Part shown: piece by piece, positions 16,987 to 26,246 of the stretch
Layout of the letters: each line of letters opens with the position of its first letter
Numbering within the stretch: position 1 is the first letter of the stretch
Assembly: GCA_937905825.1 (NCBI GenBank)
Contig: CALCXM010000082.1
Coordinates: 155,990-219,989 of the forward strand
DNA: 64,000 bases
Direction: 5' to 3'
Origin: an uncultured bacterium
GTDB lineage: Bacteria; Planctomycetota; UBA1135; GCA-002686595
Notes under the pieces: generated by a model
The model's input: the letters and a program-made list of their open reading frames with translations, nothing else
What the model was told of the DNA's origin: nothing
Databases searched by the model: none
Made by a program: the position numbers and the translations under genes

Positions 16987-17577
16987 ATGAGCAAAGGTGA
17001 ACTCACACGCGCGGCCATCTTGGAGGCCGGTTCCGAAGTGGCGGCGAAGGAGGGCTTGGAATCCCTTTCGATCGGCCCCTTGGCGGAACGGGTGGGCCTT
17101 TCCAAGAGTGGACTCTACGCACACTTCCGTTCCAAGGAGGGCCTGCAGCTGGCCGTGCTCGAACACGCCCGCGGGGACTTTGTGACTCACGTGTTGGTGC
17201 CTTCCTTGAAGGCCGCGCGCGGTGAGCCGCGCCTGTGCGCCATCATGGAACATTGGTTGGCCTGGTCCGCTTCCCGGAATAGCGCCGGAGGATGCGTGTT
17301 TGTCCCAGCAGCCGCGGCCTACGACGATCGCCCCGGGGCGGTGCGTGATCTCTTGGTGCAGATTCAACAGGACTGGCTCGATGACTTGCGCTTCACCGTG
17401 ACGAAGGCCCAAGCCGAGGGTCACTTTCGTTCCGACCTCGATCCGCAGCAATTCACCCACGACATGTACGGCCTGATTCTGTCCCATCATTTCTACACTC
17501 GTTTGCTCGGAGATCCCTGCGCACCGGAGCTGACTCGCGCGGCCTTTGCACGTCTGCTCGAGGGCGCGCGCTGCTAG
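16987..17577 (+). CDS. TetR/AcrR family transcriptional regulator
   Basis: The 196-residue protein starts at ATG 16987. The N-terminal HTH is classical: TRAAILEAGSEVAAKEGLES, then IGPLAERVGLSKSGLYAHFR and SKEGLQLAVLE. The C-terminal ligand-binding domain contains WSASRNSAGGCVFVPAAAAYDDRPG, resembling the TetR_C group with a GGC(L/V)F motif. The frame is open further upstream but that region is the divergent lipoprotein gene. It is probably autoregulated through the dyad at 16933-16952. The ligand is unknown. Confidence 0.93.
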   Translation: MSKGELTRAAILEAGSEVAAKEGLESLSIGPLAERVGLSKSGLYAHFRSKEGLQLAVLEHARGDFVTHVLVPSLKAARGEPRLCAIMEHWLAWSASRNSAGGCVFVPAAAAYDDRPGAVRDLLVQIQQDWLDDLRFTVTKAQAEGHFRSDLDPQQFTHDMYGLILSHHFYTRLLGDPCAPELTRAAFARLLEGARC

Positions 17578-17680
17578 CTGCCATGAATTCAATCAGCCCA
17601 CGATTGACTCCACAGAAAAGCACGAACGTACGTGCGAAAAGCCTGGCCCTCAAAGCCACCCGCACGGGCTTCATGATCAG

Positions 17681-17728
17681 GAAAAAGCCCCGCGCTTTGG
17701 CTTGTGCCGAAGCGCGGGGCTCTTCCTT
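17681..17728. terminator. Bidirectional rho-independent terminator
   Basis: An 11-bp perfect stem (GCCCCGCGCTT at 17687-17697 with AAGCGCGGGGC at 17710-17720) is flanked by an A-run on the left and a T-rich tail on the right. It lies between the convergent TetR gene (ends 17577) and the secreted-protein gene (ends 17795), and can serve both strands. Confidence 0.82.
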
Positions 17729-17794
17729 GGAGTTATCGAGGCTGGGCGTGGTCGCCGCCGAACGCAGGGGCTCTCGCCCCCAGCTCTTCGCGGC

Positions 17795-18871
17795 TCACGG
17801 GGTGAACTGCACCTGAACCCCTTGGCTCAAGTTGAAGGCCGACCCGCATGGGGAAGTCGTGTCGCGGTACCAAACCTGGAAGTTGCGCACGTCGCCGGCG
17901 CCCCAACCATTCGAACTCGCGAGGCCCGGGCTCCACGCGGCAGCTCCCGAGGCGCTCAAGGTGATGACCTGTTGGCGTTGGATCTGGCCACCCACGCACA
18001 GCAGGCCGTCTCCGAAGAGCGTGCCGTTGCCGCCGCCGGTTTGCGCGGTTCCTGCGAACAGCAAGGCGGGTTTGGAGGGAGGCCCAGCGCTGACACTCAT
18101 GGTCAAGTCGTCCAAGGCCACGCTATTCGTTCCAGCGGAAGTCAGCAGCGCGCCGGAACCGCTCGAGTTCTGGCAGCCCGCTTGAGTGGACGCGTTGTTG
18201 CCGCAGGGGCAGGTGGATCCGCTTCCATCTCAAAAGCAATAGCTCAGGGTGCTGGCGACGGGCACCAGTTGGAAACCAGTGACGGTCCCCGAACCGCCCG
18301 CGGGGCCGGGCTCCGCTTGCATGTCGAGGATTCCTCCAACGACGCTTACCGAGTGCAGCGAGAAGGTCACTCCCAAGATGTGCGGTGAGCCGGCCCAAGT
18401 TCCGGAAACCGTTTGCACACTGCCGGGCACGCCAACCACGCTGACTTCGGTTGCGGTGCCCGAGTTGGCCGGATCCCAGCAGTAGGTGTAGACGCTGTAC
18501 TGACCATCGGCCAAGCCACTGAAGGACCAGGTTGCGGGGGGCCCGAATTCGCTGATCGCCTGACCGTCCGAGTTGAAAGCGTCGTCATCGCCGACCAATC
18601 CGGTGAAGGGGTAGCTGAACGAACTGCTCACGTCGCTTTGCACCGAAACGGTCGTGAGGCCTCCCGTGATGTCGAAGAGCAGGTCCCCAGCAAAGGGATT
18701 CTTGACCCCATTCCAATCCCCCGCTTGTCCGGCACCGGCGCCGTAAGCTGAGCTCGGTTCGGGCCAAAGAATGAGGTTTGGACCTACATCGATGTTGAAG
18801 GACTGGGCTTGGGCCGAGGTGAGAAGGACGAGGGGCGCAAGAGCCTTGTACCAGTGACGGGTGATCTGCAT
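17795..18871 (-). pseudogene. Secreted protein with C-terminal planctomycete module, interrupted by in-frame TGA
   Basis: From ATG 18871 a signal peptide (HWYKALAPLVLLTSAQA) leads into a beta-rich domain (DVGPNLILWPEPSSAYGAG onward) that runs to TLSYCF. The next codon is TGA (18230-18232). The same frame then continues without another stop for 144 codons: DGSGSTCPCGNNASTQAGC, then VALDDLTMSV, FGDGLLCVGG, FQVWYRDTTSPCGS and VQVQFTP, ending at 17795. The homologous site in the protein at 27.3 kb is YCFGDAACPCGN, so the stop replaces the Gly of YCFGD (GGA to TGA would do it). Either this is a recent nonsense mutation, a sequencing error, or the stop is read through. The upstream product would be 213 residues. 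Confidence 0.75.
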
Positions 18872-18933
18872 GGGGGGAAGGACTAGGATTTTGGGGGAGC
18901 GGACGCGCCCGACGGGGCCCATCGGTTGTACAC

Positions 18934-18953
18934 AAAAACCCCGCAAACGGGGG
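18934..18953 (-). terminator. Rho-independent terminator
   Basis: Read on the minus strand, a CCCCG/CGGGG hairpin with a four-base loop is followed by TTTTTG. It lies about 200 bases downstream of the minus-strand lipoprotein gene ending at 19154 and just upstream of the interrupted secreted-protein gene. It would end transcription of the former. The stem is short (5 bp) but GC-only. Confidence 0.6.
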
Positions 18954-19153
18954 AGTCTGCCTTGCGCAGCGGAGATTCGGGCAGGCGGGAAAAATCGGCC
19001 GTCAGCGGGCTTCTGACCGGGAAAGGAGCACCCAGGCTCGCGGCGTCAGGGTGGATTGCGAGGGCAAGGGTGGCCCACGCCGATCGTCGGCTTTCCGAAT
19101 AGCATTTCCTGCCGAAGCGCCGAGGCCCCACCAAAGGCCGCAGGCCCGCGCCC

Positions 19154-19816
19154 CTACAGAATGTCGCCGCGGTAGACCTGAGGACGGCGACGCGGGAAGT
19201 GCCGCTCGAGGGTGACCAGACGCCAGAGTTCCCGGGGTCCGACCACGGTCGCGTATTCCTTTTGGCCGTCGGGGCCATCCAAGACCAACCGACCTGAAAT
19301 CAGCCCCAGCAGCAACAGGCGATCGGGGTCATTGTCGATGTAGCGGAACACCCCGGCCCCGATTTGGTCGTCACGGCCTCGCAGGGCTTCCGGCATTTCG
19401 ATGATGAGTCCCGAGACGCGCGGGTCGCTGGCGATCTGGACCAACTCGCGCCAGGTGCCTTCTGAGGTGCGCCCCTGAACGGCCACGTGAGCTCCGACGG
19501 GTGGTTCGATGAAGAGCAAAGGCACCGCGGGCAACAGGATCTCGGTCTCCGCCGTGAAGAGCCCGCCTTCGATGGGTTCGATGGTGCTGGGCTCGATCGA
19601 CGGGCCATCGCCGAACCAGGCCGTCACTTCGATCGGGCCGGCTTGTGCCGTTCGCCCGAGAAAAACAATCCCGTAGTCGGTGGTCACTCCAAGCTCTTGA
19701 CCCCCGCTGGTTTTGATCTCCACCACGGGATCGACCAAATGGCGGGTTCCCCGACAGGAGCTCGACAGTCCGAGCAAGAGGAGAGCGGCGATGGGGAGGA
19801 GAAGTCGTTGAATCAC
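19154..19816 (-). CDS. Lipoprotein of unknown function
   Basis: The 220-residue protein has a signal sequence with the lipobox LLGLSSSC (Cys21). The mature protein is beta-rich (VVEIKTSGGQELGVTTDYG, IEVTAWFGDGPSIEP, FTAETEILLPAVPLLFIEPP) and ends in a basic RRRPQVYRG tail. No family is recognised. It diverges from the giant carboxypeptidase-regulatory-like gene. The 260-base intergenic region between them shows nothing distinctive to my reading. Confidence 0.65.
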   Translation of the reverse strand: MIQRLLLPIAALLLLGLSSSCRGTRHLVDPVVEIKTSGGQELGVTTDYGIVFLGRTAQAGPIEVTAWFGDGPSIEPSTIEPIEGGLFTAETEILLPAVPLLFIEPPVGAHVAVQGRTSEGTWRELVQIASDPRVSGLIIEMPEALRGRDDQIGAGVFRYIDNDPDRLLLLGLISGRLVLDGPDGQKEYATVVGPRELWRLVTLERHFPRRRPQVYRGDIL

Positions 19817-20076
19817 GGGGGATTGGTGGACGGGCCGGGGGCCAGATGGGGAGGCGTGGGGTCCATGGCTAGAGCCGACGCCCAGCTCTCATCGTGTCAG
19901 TCTGTGCGACAGAGATCAATTCGTTTGTGGACGGGCTCGCACTTCTCCACACCGAACTTTGACATAGGGAAAGCCAACTGATCCTCTTGAAACCCAACAG
20001 AAGCGCTCCGGTTCCGTATCGGCAAGGGCGATTTCGCGACTCCCCCGCCTCTTACCCATCGATGAGGTCTTTGCCC

Positions 20077-23000
20077 ATGCGCAATTCTGCATTCCTGATC
20101 ATCACTGCATTGCTCCTGGCCCTCGGAGGCTTTTGGTTCTTCTCCCAGGGAGGAGCGGACAAGCCGAGCGGCTCCTTGGCCTTGGAAAACAACGGTGATC
20201 CTGCATCAGCGCTGCTCGAACAGCCGGGGGAGTTGCCCAAACCGCAGGAAGAGGCGGGCCGCAAAGCGGAAGTCGCCAGCAGCGATCGGTCCGAGGCGGC
20301 GAGTGCGAGCGCTGCAACCAGCCCCGCGCCCAAGACAAAGGAAACGCTGAATGGGCGAGTGGTGAACGGCCTCGGGTCCGCGGTGGTCGGGGCCCAAGTG
20401 CGGATTGTCCCGGGGGATCTGTTTGCGGAAGCGTTTGCATTCGGTGCTGCGGGCGACCCGGACGGGATCGATACACGCGACGGAGAAGCGGTCACCACCG
20501 ATGAGCGGGGGATGTTTGTGATTGCTTCGAACCGCCGCGGAGAGATCACCTTTGAAGTGACCTGCCCGAACTACGCGCCCTTGACCGTGAGTCGAAAGGT
20601 GTCCGCAGGCAACGCCTCCGAGGTCGGCGATCTGGTGATCGAACAAGGGGTGCGACTGTCTGGCTTGGTTCTTGACCAATCGGGCTCGGGCATTCCCGGA
20701 GTCGAAATTCGCAGGGGCCAACCGGACAGCGGCGGCTTTCGCATTCGCTTCTCCGGCCAACGCGAGGCACTGCTGGCGACCAGCGGGCCGAGTGGGGAGT
20801 TCGAGATCGACGAGTTGATGGCCGGTCCCTACGCCATCACTTTGAACCACGCACTGCACCCCACCCTACGTGCGGAGGGTACAACCAAACGCCCAGGGGA
20901 ATCGGTCGTGGGCTTGCGCTTCGTTTTGGAAGACGGCCATTCGATTGCGGGGGTCGCCCGGGAGATTCCTGCGGGACAGCACGCCAAGTACGTCGTGCGC
21001 GCTTACCCGAGCAGAGACGTTTCGAACGCGGCGGATTCGGAGGACCACTACGCGGACATGCGCTTGACGGAGATTGCGAACGATGGGCGTTTCCGCTTTC
21101 AAGGCTTGCGCGAAGGAACGTATCGGCTGCAGTTGATTGAGGCCAAGGGAACGGAGGACATGTTCGCCAATGGTCAGTCATCCTCCGTCGTTGCGAAGAC
21201 TGGAGACGTGGACGTTGAGCTCGCCTTGCGCGAAGCGATGGGCGTGACGTTTCGAGTGGTGGATGCGAGCAGCGGGGAGCCCTGCATCACCTACGCGGCC
21301 AGTGTTGGAGACACGATCTTCGGTGCTCGAACCCTTCAAGAAACAGAACATGAAGATGGTCGCACCACCGTCGAAAGTGTCGATGTGCGCGGCGATAGTT
21401 CCCTGGCCGACATTCACGTGAGGGCTGCCGGCTACACGCCCGCGACTTTAGAGAACGTCGACTTGATGCCAGGTGTGGTGAAGGACATCGGAGTCATTCG
21501 CTTGGAACGCGCGCCGACCATCACGGTGGAGGTTCTCGACGCTACGACCAAGCAACCCATCCAGGGAGCCCGGGTGAGCCTTTCGAAGATGATGGTGGAT
21601 CGCATGGGCAGCGGGCGGCGCATGTCGTTCAGTATGGGCGGTGAAGGAGACACAGAGGGCGAAGAGGGCGAAGAACCCGACCTTGGGGCCCTGATCGGGG
21701 GCGGATCGAACCGCGCGAAGACGGATGAGAATGGCCTGGCCGAGGTCGCGAGTCTGCCGGGCCAGCGTTGCCAAATCAGCGCGAAGCACGGTGACTACGC
21801 GGACGGGGAATTGCTCGACCTGGAGCTACCCCTCGCCGCTGACGAACGCTACACGCTCTTGATGACCCGCGGGGGCACCGTGACGGTCACGGTGTACGAC
21901 GCCGACGGCAACTTGGCGAAAGGTGTGCCTGTTGTGCAAACCCTCGTATCGGAAAGTGCTCCACTGATCTTTGGGGGAGGCGGTGGCCGCAAGAGCCGGA
22001 AGGATGGCACCCTGGTGTTCAAGCACCTGTCTCCGGGAACTCACAACTTCAAGATTTCAGAGCCTGGGGGAGCCGGCGGGTTCAACACGAACGGCGCCCA
22101 GGTCGTGATCATGGGCGGGCCGGATGACTCGGTCGATCCTGGCGAAGACGTGCTGGTGACGGAGGGCGCTGACCTACAAGTGACCCTGCGCAAGAAGCCC
22201 GAGGGTTCCCTGGCCGGCAAACTGACGGAAGTAGGAGAGCCCCTGGCCGGTGCCAACTTGGCCTTCAAAGCGAAGAGCAGCGGGCGACCGGTGGGAATGA
22301 TGGGCATGCCAGATTTTGGCGGTGGCAAGGAAGTCATGACCAACGGCGCCGGCTCTTTCCTGATGGAAGGCCTGACGGTCGGGACCTACACGGTGACCGT
22401 CACGCACCCCGATCGCATCATGCCGATCGAGTACGAGGCGGAGATTCGTGCGGGCAAGAACAAGCAAGACTACGACCTGCCACTCGCCATCCTGGAGGGG
22501 CGCGTGACGGACCCGGAAGGCAAGCCCATCGTGGGCATTGACGTGAGCCCCACTCGCTACCGCGCAGCGGGTAGCCAGCAAGGGACGCGCGTGATGATGG
22601 CGATGATTCGGAGCGACGGCGGTGGTGGCGCGGTGACCATGAGCACAGGTCCTGCGGAAGGTTCCGCACGCACCGATGAGGAGGGCCGCTACACCCTACG
22701 CGGGGTGACTCCCGAGGTGGATCTGGTGGTGGAGTCCTCCTCTTCGAAGTACCAAAAAGGTCAGTCGCAGAAAGTCTCTGTGGCGCAGAACGAGACCCGT
22801 TCGAACGTGGATTTGACCCTGGAAGCGGCGGGCAGCGTGACCGTCACCGTGCGCAATCCGGATGGTAGCCCGGCCGAGTTTGTCATTGTGAGCCTCGACT
22901 ACGCAGGAGAAGCAGAACCGATGCCCGAGCAACAGCGGGAGTTCACGGGGGAAACCGGACTGGCCACGGCCCGCGGCCTCCGTCCGGGCTTCTGGCGAGT

Positions 23001-23121
23001 GTCCGGCCGTACGGTGTCCATGGGCCCAGGTGGGGCCAATTCTGACGAGCGCACCACGGAGACCGCGGAGGTCGAGATCGTCGCGTGGGAAACCGCCGAA
23101 CTGACCCTAGAATTGGATTGA
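20077..23121 (+). CDS. Large exported protein with multiple carboxypeptidase-regulatory-like domains
   Basis: The 1014-residue protein starts at ATG 20077, with GAGG nine bases upstream; an ATG at 20062 is the alternative. A signal anchor (AFLIITALLLALGGFWFF) is followed by an Ala/Glu/Pro-rich linker and then at least seven CarboxypepD_reg-like beta-sandwich units. Their markers are NGRVVNGLGSAVVGAQVRI, DERGMFVIAS, LDQSGSGIPGVEIRRGQ, GEFEIDELMAGPYAITL, TVTVYDADGNLAKGVPVV, EGRVTDPEGKPIVGIDVSP and DEEGRYTLRGVTPEVDLVV. Such units support surface or matrix structures or ligand binding. A Gly/Met-rich insert lies near residues 510-540. It is a paralogue of, and probably co-transcribed with, the next gene. 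Confidence 0.85.
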   Translation: MRNSAFLIITALLLALGGFWFFSQGGADKPSGSLALENNGDPASALLEQPGELPKPQEEAGRKAEVASSDRSEAASASAATSPAPKTKETLNGRVVNGLGSAVVGAQVRIVPGDLFAEAFAFGAAGDPDGIDTRDGEAVTTDERGMFVIASNRRGEITFEVTCPNYAPLTVSRKVSAGNASEVGDLVIEQGVRLSGLVLDQSGSGIPGVEIRRGQPDSGGFRIRFSGQREALLATSGPSGEFEIDELMAGPYAITLNHALHPTLRAEGTTKRPGESVVGLRFVLEDGHSIAGVAREIPAGQHAKYVVRAYPSRDVSNAADSEDHYADMRLTEIANDGRFRFQGLREGTYRLQLIEAKGTEDMFANGQSSSVVAKTGDVDVELALREAMGVTFRVVDASSGEPCITYAASVGDTIFGARTLQETEHEDGRTTVESVDVRGDSSLADIHVRAAGYTPATLENVDLMPGVVKDIGVIRLERAPTITVEVLDATTKQPIQGARVSLSKMMVDRMGSGRRMSFSMGGEGDTEGEEGEEPDLGALIGGGSNRAKTDENGLAEVASLPGQRCQISAKHGDYADGELLDLELPLAADERYTLLMTRGGTVTVTVYDADGNLAKGVPVVQTLVSESAPLIFGGGGGRKSRKDGTLVFKHLSPGTHNFKISEPGGAGGFNTNGAQVVIMGGPDDSVDPGEDVLVTEGADLQVTLRKKPEGSLAGKLTEVGEPLAGANLAFKAKSSGRPVGMMGMPDFGGGKEVMTNGAGSFLMEGLTVGTYTVTVTHPDRIMPIEYEAEIRAGKNKQDYDLPLAILEGRVTDPEGKPIVGIDVSPTRYRAAGSQQGTRVMMAMIRSDGGGGAVTMSTGPAEGSARTDEEGRYTLRGVTPEVDLVVESSSSKYQKGQSQKVSVAQNETRSNVDLTLEAAGSVTVTVRNPDGSPAEFVIVSLDYAGEAEPMPEQQREFTGETGLATARGLRPGFWRVSGRTVSMGPGGANSDERTTETAEVEIVAWETAELTLELD

Positions 23122-23187
23122 GCGAGTAGGCTGGAAGCGTTCTTCTGCAGGGTCTCGCGTCGCCTGGCTGCAGCACTCCGCCCGCCT

Positions 23188-26100
23188 ATGAAACTGAAAC
23201 GACTTCCCGTACTCCCCCTGCTCCTGGGCCTGGTCGTGCTCGGGTTCTGGTTCATCCAATCGGGGGGCCAGGGACCCGACGCGGGAGCCGGTCCGGGGGG
23301 AGAGGGGGTGGTCTTTGCTGGCGAAGACGGCGCACTGACCCTGGCGGGACGCCCGTCGGATCCAGACCTGGAACAGGACGCCGGGACGGGACGCCAGGAG
23401 GTCGAGTTGGAGCCACTGCCCCTGGCCGAATCCGCTACTCCGGAAGTGGAGCCCGAGCCCGGATTCGACACGCGCTTGATCGGGACAGTCCTGCGCACAG
23501 CAGGCGGCCCGATCCCCGGGGCGAACGTGGTCTTGCGCAAGGCCTTCCCTTGGTTCACTCCACCCGCCAACGCGGAGCCCTTGAGCTCCATGGGGAAGCC
23601 CTCCCCAGCCTTCCTTGCGGTCAGCGATGAGGAGGGCAAGTTCACGCTCTTCGACCTGCCCGCTGGACAGTACAGCATGGCCATCAGCGCCGAGCGCTAT
23701 GCACCGCTCAGTCGTCACGGCCTCGAAATTCCCGTGCACGTGGACTACGACATTGGCGAGTTCAAAATGGAACTCGGCATTCGACTGGAGGGCCGCGTGT
23801 TGGGCCCCAAGGGCAAAGGAATGGAAGGGGTCGCCGTGCTCTCCGCCATCACCCGGCACGCGGGCCACACCCGGTTGGAATTGCCCGGCCTCGGAGTGCC
23901 CTTGGGACATTCGGGCCCTGACGGAGAGTTTTCAGTGGCCGGCCTGGCACCGGGAGGATGGCATCTGATCTTTGATGCGCCCGGCTACCGCATTGAGGAA
24001 TTGCAAGGGGAGACGGAACCCGCGGGCCAAGCAGAGCGTGGCTTGCTGGTCGCCTTGGATACCGGGCAGTTCATTCGTGGCAGTGTGAGCGGTTTGGATC
24101 CCGTGGCGGAAGGACCCCTGCGAGTTGCGGTGCGCACGGCCAAGGATCAACCGACCGCCGCAAGCGATGAACTCACCGAAACGGAGAAGCTGCGAGCACG
24201 CAGCGCCCCCGTCTTGGCAGATGGCAGGTTCGAAGTATCGGGCCTCGCCCCGGGGGTCAAGTATCGCTTGCACCTCGAGCGTCAGAAGCCCCCAGCGGAC
24301 GTGGACGTCGTCGCGGGAAGAGAACAACCAGAGCAATGGACCAAGGTCTCCGGGGTCGATCACTTGGAGTCGTTGCCCGGGCTCGGCGAAGTGGAGTTCA
24401 AGTACCTGGAGGAAGCCTCGGTCGTGTTCAAGGCCACGCACAAGGAGAGCGGCAAAGCTCTTGGGAGTTTCCGCGTCCAGGTCAGCGGCTCCAAGTTGGG
24501 GGGCGCGGGGTTGCTGAAAGGAGAAGACGGGGAAACGCGCACCGATTTTCCCGGGGGCGACGCACGCTTTGAAGGACTGCGTCCACCGGAACTTGGAACC
24601 TCGATCACGGTGCGCGTTACCGCCGATGGCTACGCAGACTTCGTCAAGCAGAACTTGATGCTGCGCCCCGGGGAGGCACTGGAGATCGAAGAAGTCCGAC
24701 TGAGCCCGGCTCCCATGGGCGAGGTTCTCGTGCTGGACAAGAAAACCGGGGAGCCCATTCCCCTGGCGCGCGTCGCCTACTCCAAGGCGGTGGACGCGGG
24801 CAAAATTGCACGCTACTTGAAAGCCGAGGGGGACCTGCCGGGGGCCACCGATACCTTGCGCTTTGGGGCATGCGACGAAAAGGGAGTGGCGCGCCTGACC
24901 CTTTGGGAGGGGTCGATCTGTGCTGTGCGCGCTGTCGCCACGGGCTATCAAAAGGGTGAGCAAAAAACCCTCGCGCCGCCCTACGACGAAGTGCTGCACC
25001 TCGAGCTTGTGCGTGGTGGACAAATCACCGTCAACGTGACCGACGACCAGGGCGAACCCGTGCCGGGCATGTACGTCCAACACTCGATCGACGGCAGTAC
25101 CCAGCGCAACAATCACTACTGGGATCCCGACTCCGGCTTGGAGAACAAGACAGGCGAAGACGGCCAAGTTGTGTTCCTCAACCTTCCCATGGGCAAGCAT
25201 GGCTTCCAAGCTCTGGAGACCATCAGTCGCTACGGTCGGGGGGGAGAGGATGCGGGCTTCGAAGCGAAGGGCGACATCTACCTCGAAGAAGGAGAGACGA
25301 AAGTTCTCGACCTGCGTGTGGCCGCCCGGGGTGGGTTGAACTTGACGCTTTTGGAGCAGGGTCTCCCATTGGAAGGCGCCCTGATCAAGATTCAGCCTCT
25401 CGGCGAAAGCGCGGCGCGCAACAGCTTTTGGTTTGGCGCCCAGAACCAGGATCCGCGCACGCAAGTGTCGGACTACGCGGGGCGCGCCATCTTCAAGGGC
25501 ATCAAGGTGGGGGAGTACCTCCTGCGCGTTTCCCATGGGGATCGCCGCATGGTCGTGCACCGCGAGATTCGCGTGACCCGCGAGCCGCTCGATCTCCAAA
25601 TCGAACTGGGCCTGACCACCATCGAAGGGCGAGTCACGGATCCTTCGGGCTCGCCCATCCAAGGCGTGACCATGGACGTTCGCCCCGCCGAGGACTCGAA
25701 CATGGATCGGGACATGAACGACTACCGCATGCGAATCTCCGAGGACGAGAACGGCAATGCGGACTACAACTACGAGTCGATCAAGACTTGGAGCATTCGC
25801 ACGGACTCGGATGGTCGCTACACCTTGCGCGGGGTGGCCCCGGAAGTCCTGCTAAAGACCTCCGCGCTCAGCCCCTATGTCGTGGTGGAAGAGCGCCAGC
25901 TTGGTCCCCTCGGGATTCAAGAGTACGTGGGCTCCTTCGATTTCGTGCTCGAGCGGGCCGGAGTTCTGGACCTGCGACTGGACGGCGTGCAACGCCAGCA
26001 GCGGGACGGCTATTCGTTCCATCTCACGCGATTTGAGGGAGAGGAAGAAAAGGAGAGCCAAACCCGTGCCATGCGAGAATGGCGCTCTAACCTAGAGGTC

Positions 26101-26223
26101 GAGTCCCTGCGCCCCGGAAAGTGGCGAGTGCGCCTGCACCACAAAGACGAGGATGCGGCGCTCGACGAGAGGGAGATCACCGTCCAGGTGGGGGAGACCA
26201 CTCGGATCACTTTCAGTCCCTAG
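23188..26223 (+). CDS. Large exported protein with multiple carboxypeptidase-regulatory-like domains (paralogue)
   Basis: The 1011-residue protein has an N-terminal signal anchor (LPVLPLLLGLVVLGFWFI) and an acidic linker. CarboxypepD_reg-like units follow, such as TVLRTAGGPIPGANVVLRK, DEEGKFTLFDLPAGQYSMAI, EGRVLGPKGKGMEGVAVLS and EGRVTDPSGSPIQGVTMDV, ending in SDGRYTLRGVAPEVLLKTSA. The last phrase and the overall order match the upstream gene, so the pair arose by duplication. It begins 66 bases after that gene. No catalytic motif is visible, and a cell-surface structural role is an inference. Confidence 0.85.
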   Translation: MKLKRLPVLPLLLGLVVLGFWFIQSGGQGPDAGAGPGGEGVVFAGEDGALTLAGRPSDPDLEQDAGTGRQEVELEPLPLAESATPEVEPEPGFDTRLIGTVLRTAGGPIPGANVVLRKAFPWFTPPANAEPLSSMGKPSPAFLAVSDEEGKFTLFDLPAGQYSMAISAERYAPLSRHGLEIPVHVDYDIGEFKMELGIRLEGRVLGPKGKGMEGVAVLSAITRHAGHTRLELPGLGVPLGHSGPDGEFSVAGLAPGGWHLIFDAPGYRIEELQGETEPAGQAERGLLVALDTGQFIRGSVSGLDPVAEGPLRVAVRTAKDQPTAASDELTETEKLRARSAPVLADGRFEVSGLAPGVKYRLHLERQKPPADVDVVAGREQPEQWTKVSGVDHLESLPGLGEVEFKYLEEASVVFKATHKESGKALGSFRVQVSGSKLGGAGLLKGEDGETRTDFPGGDARFEGLRPPELGTSITVRVTADGYADFVKQNLMLRPGEALEIEEVRLSPAPMGEVLVLDKKTGEPIPLARVAYSKAVDAGKIARYLKAEGDLPGATDTLRFGACDEKGVARLTLWEGSICAVRAVATGYQKGEQKTLAPPYDEVLHLELVRGGQITVNVTDDQGEPVPGMYVQHSIDGSTQRNNHYWDPDSGLENKTGEDGQVVFLNLPMGKHGFQALETISRYGRGGEDAGFEAKGDIYLEEGETKVLDLRVAARGGLNLTLLEQGLPLEGALIKIQPLGESAARNSFWFGAQNQDPRTQVSDYAGRAIFKGIKVGEYLLRVSHGDRRMVVHREIRVTREPLDLQIELGLTTIEGRVTDPSGSPIQGVTMDVRPAEDSNMDRDMNDYRMRISEDENGNADYNYESIKTWSIRTDSDGRYTLRGVAPEVLLKTSALSPYVVVEERQLGPLGIQEYVGSFDFVLERAGVLDLRLDGVQRQQRDGYSFHLTRFEGEEEKESQTRAMREWRSNLEVESLRPGKWRVRLHHKDEDAALDEREITVQVGETTRITFSP

Positions 26224-26246
26224 CTAGCCGTGCGCGACGCACACCC

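Noticed and set aside
18230..18232. Recoding of TGA as Gly or selenocysteine across the genome
   Set aside because: TGA ends many other confident genes in this window (for example the sigma factor and lpxB), so a genome-wide code change is ruled out; local readthrough remains open.
23932..25662. 576-codon frame antisense to the second giant repeat protein
   Set aside because: The sense strand has clear repeat domains; the antisense frame is open because of codon bias.
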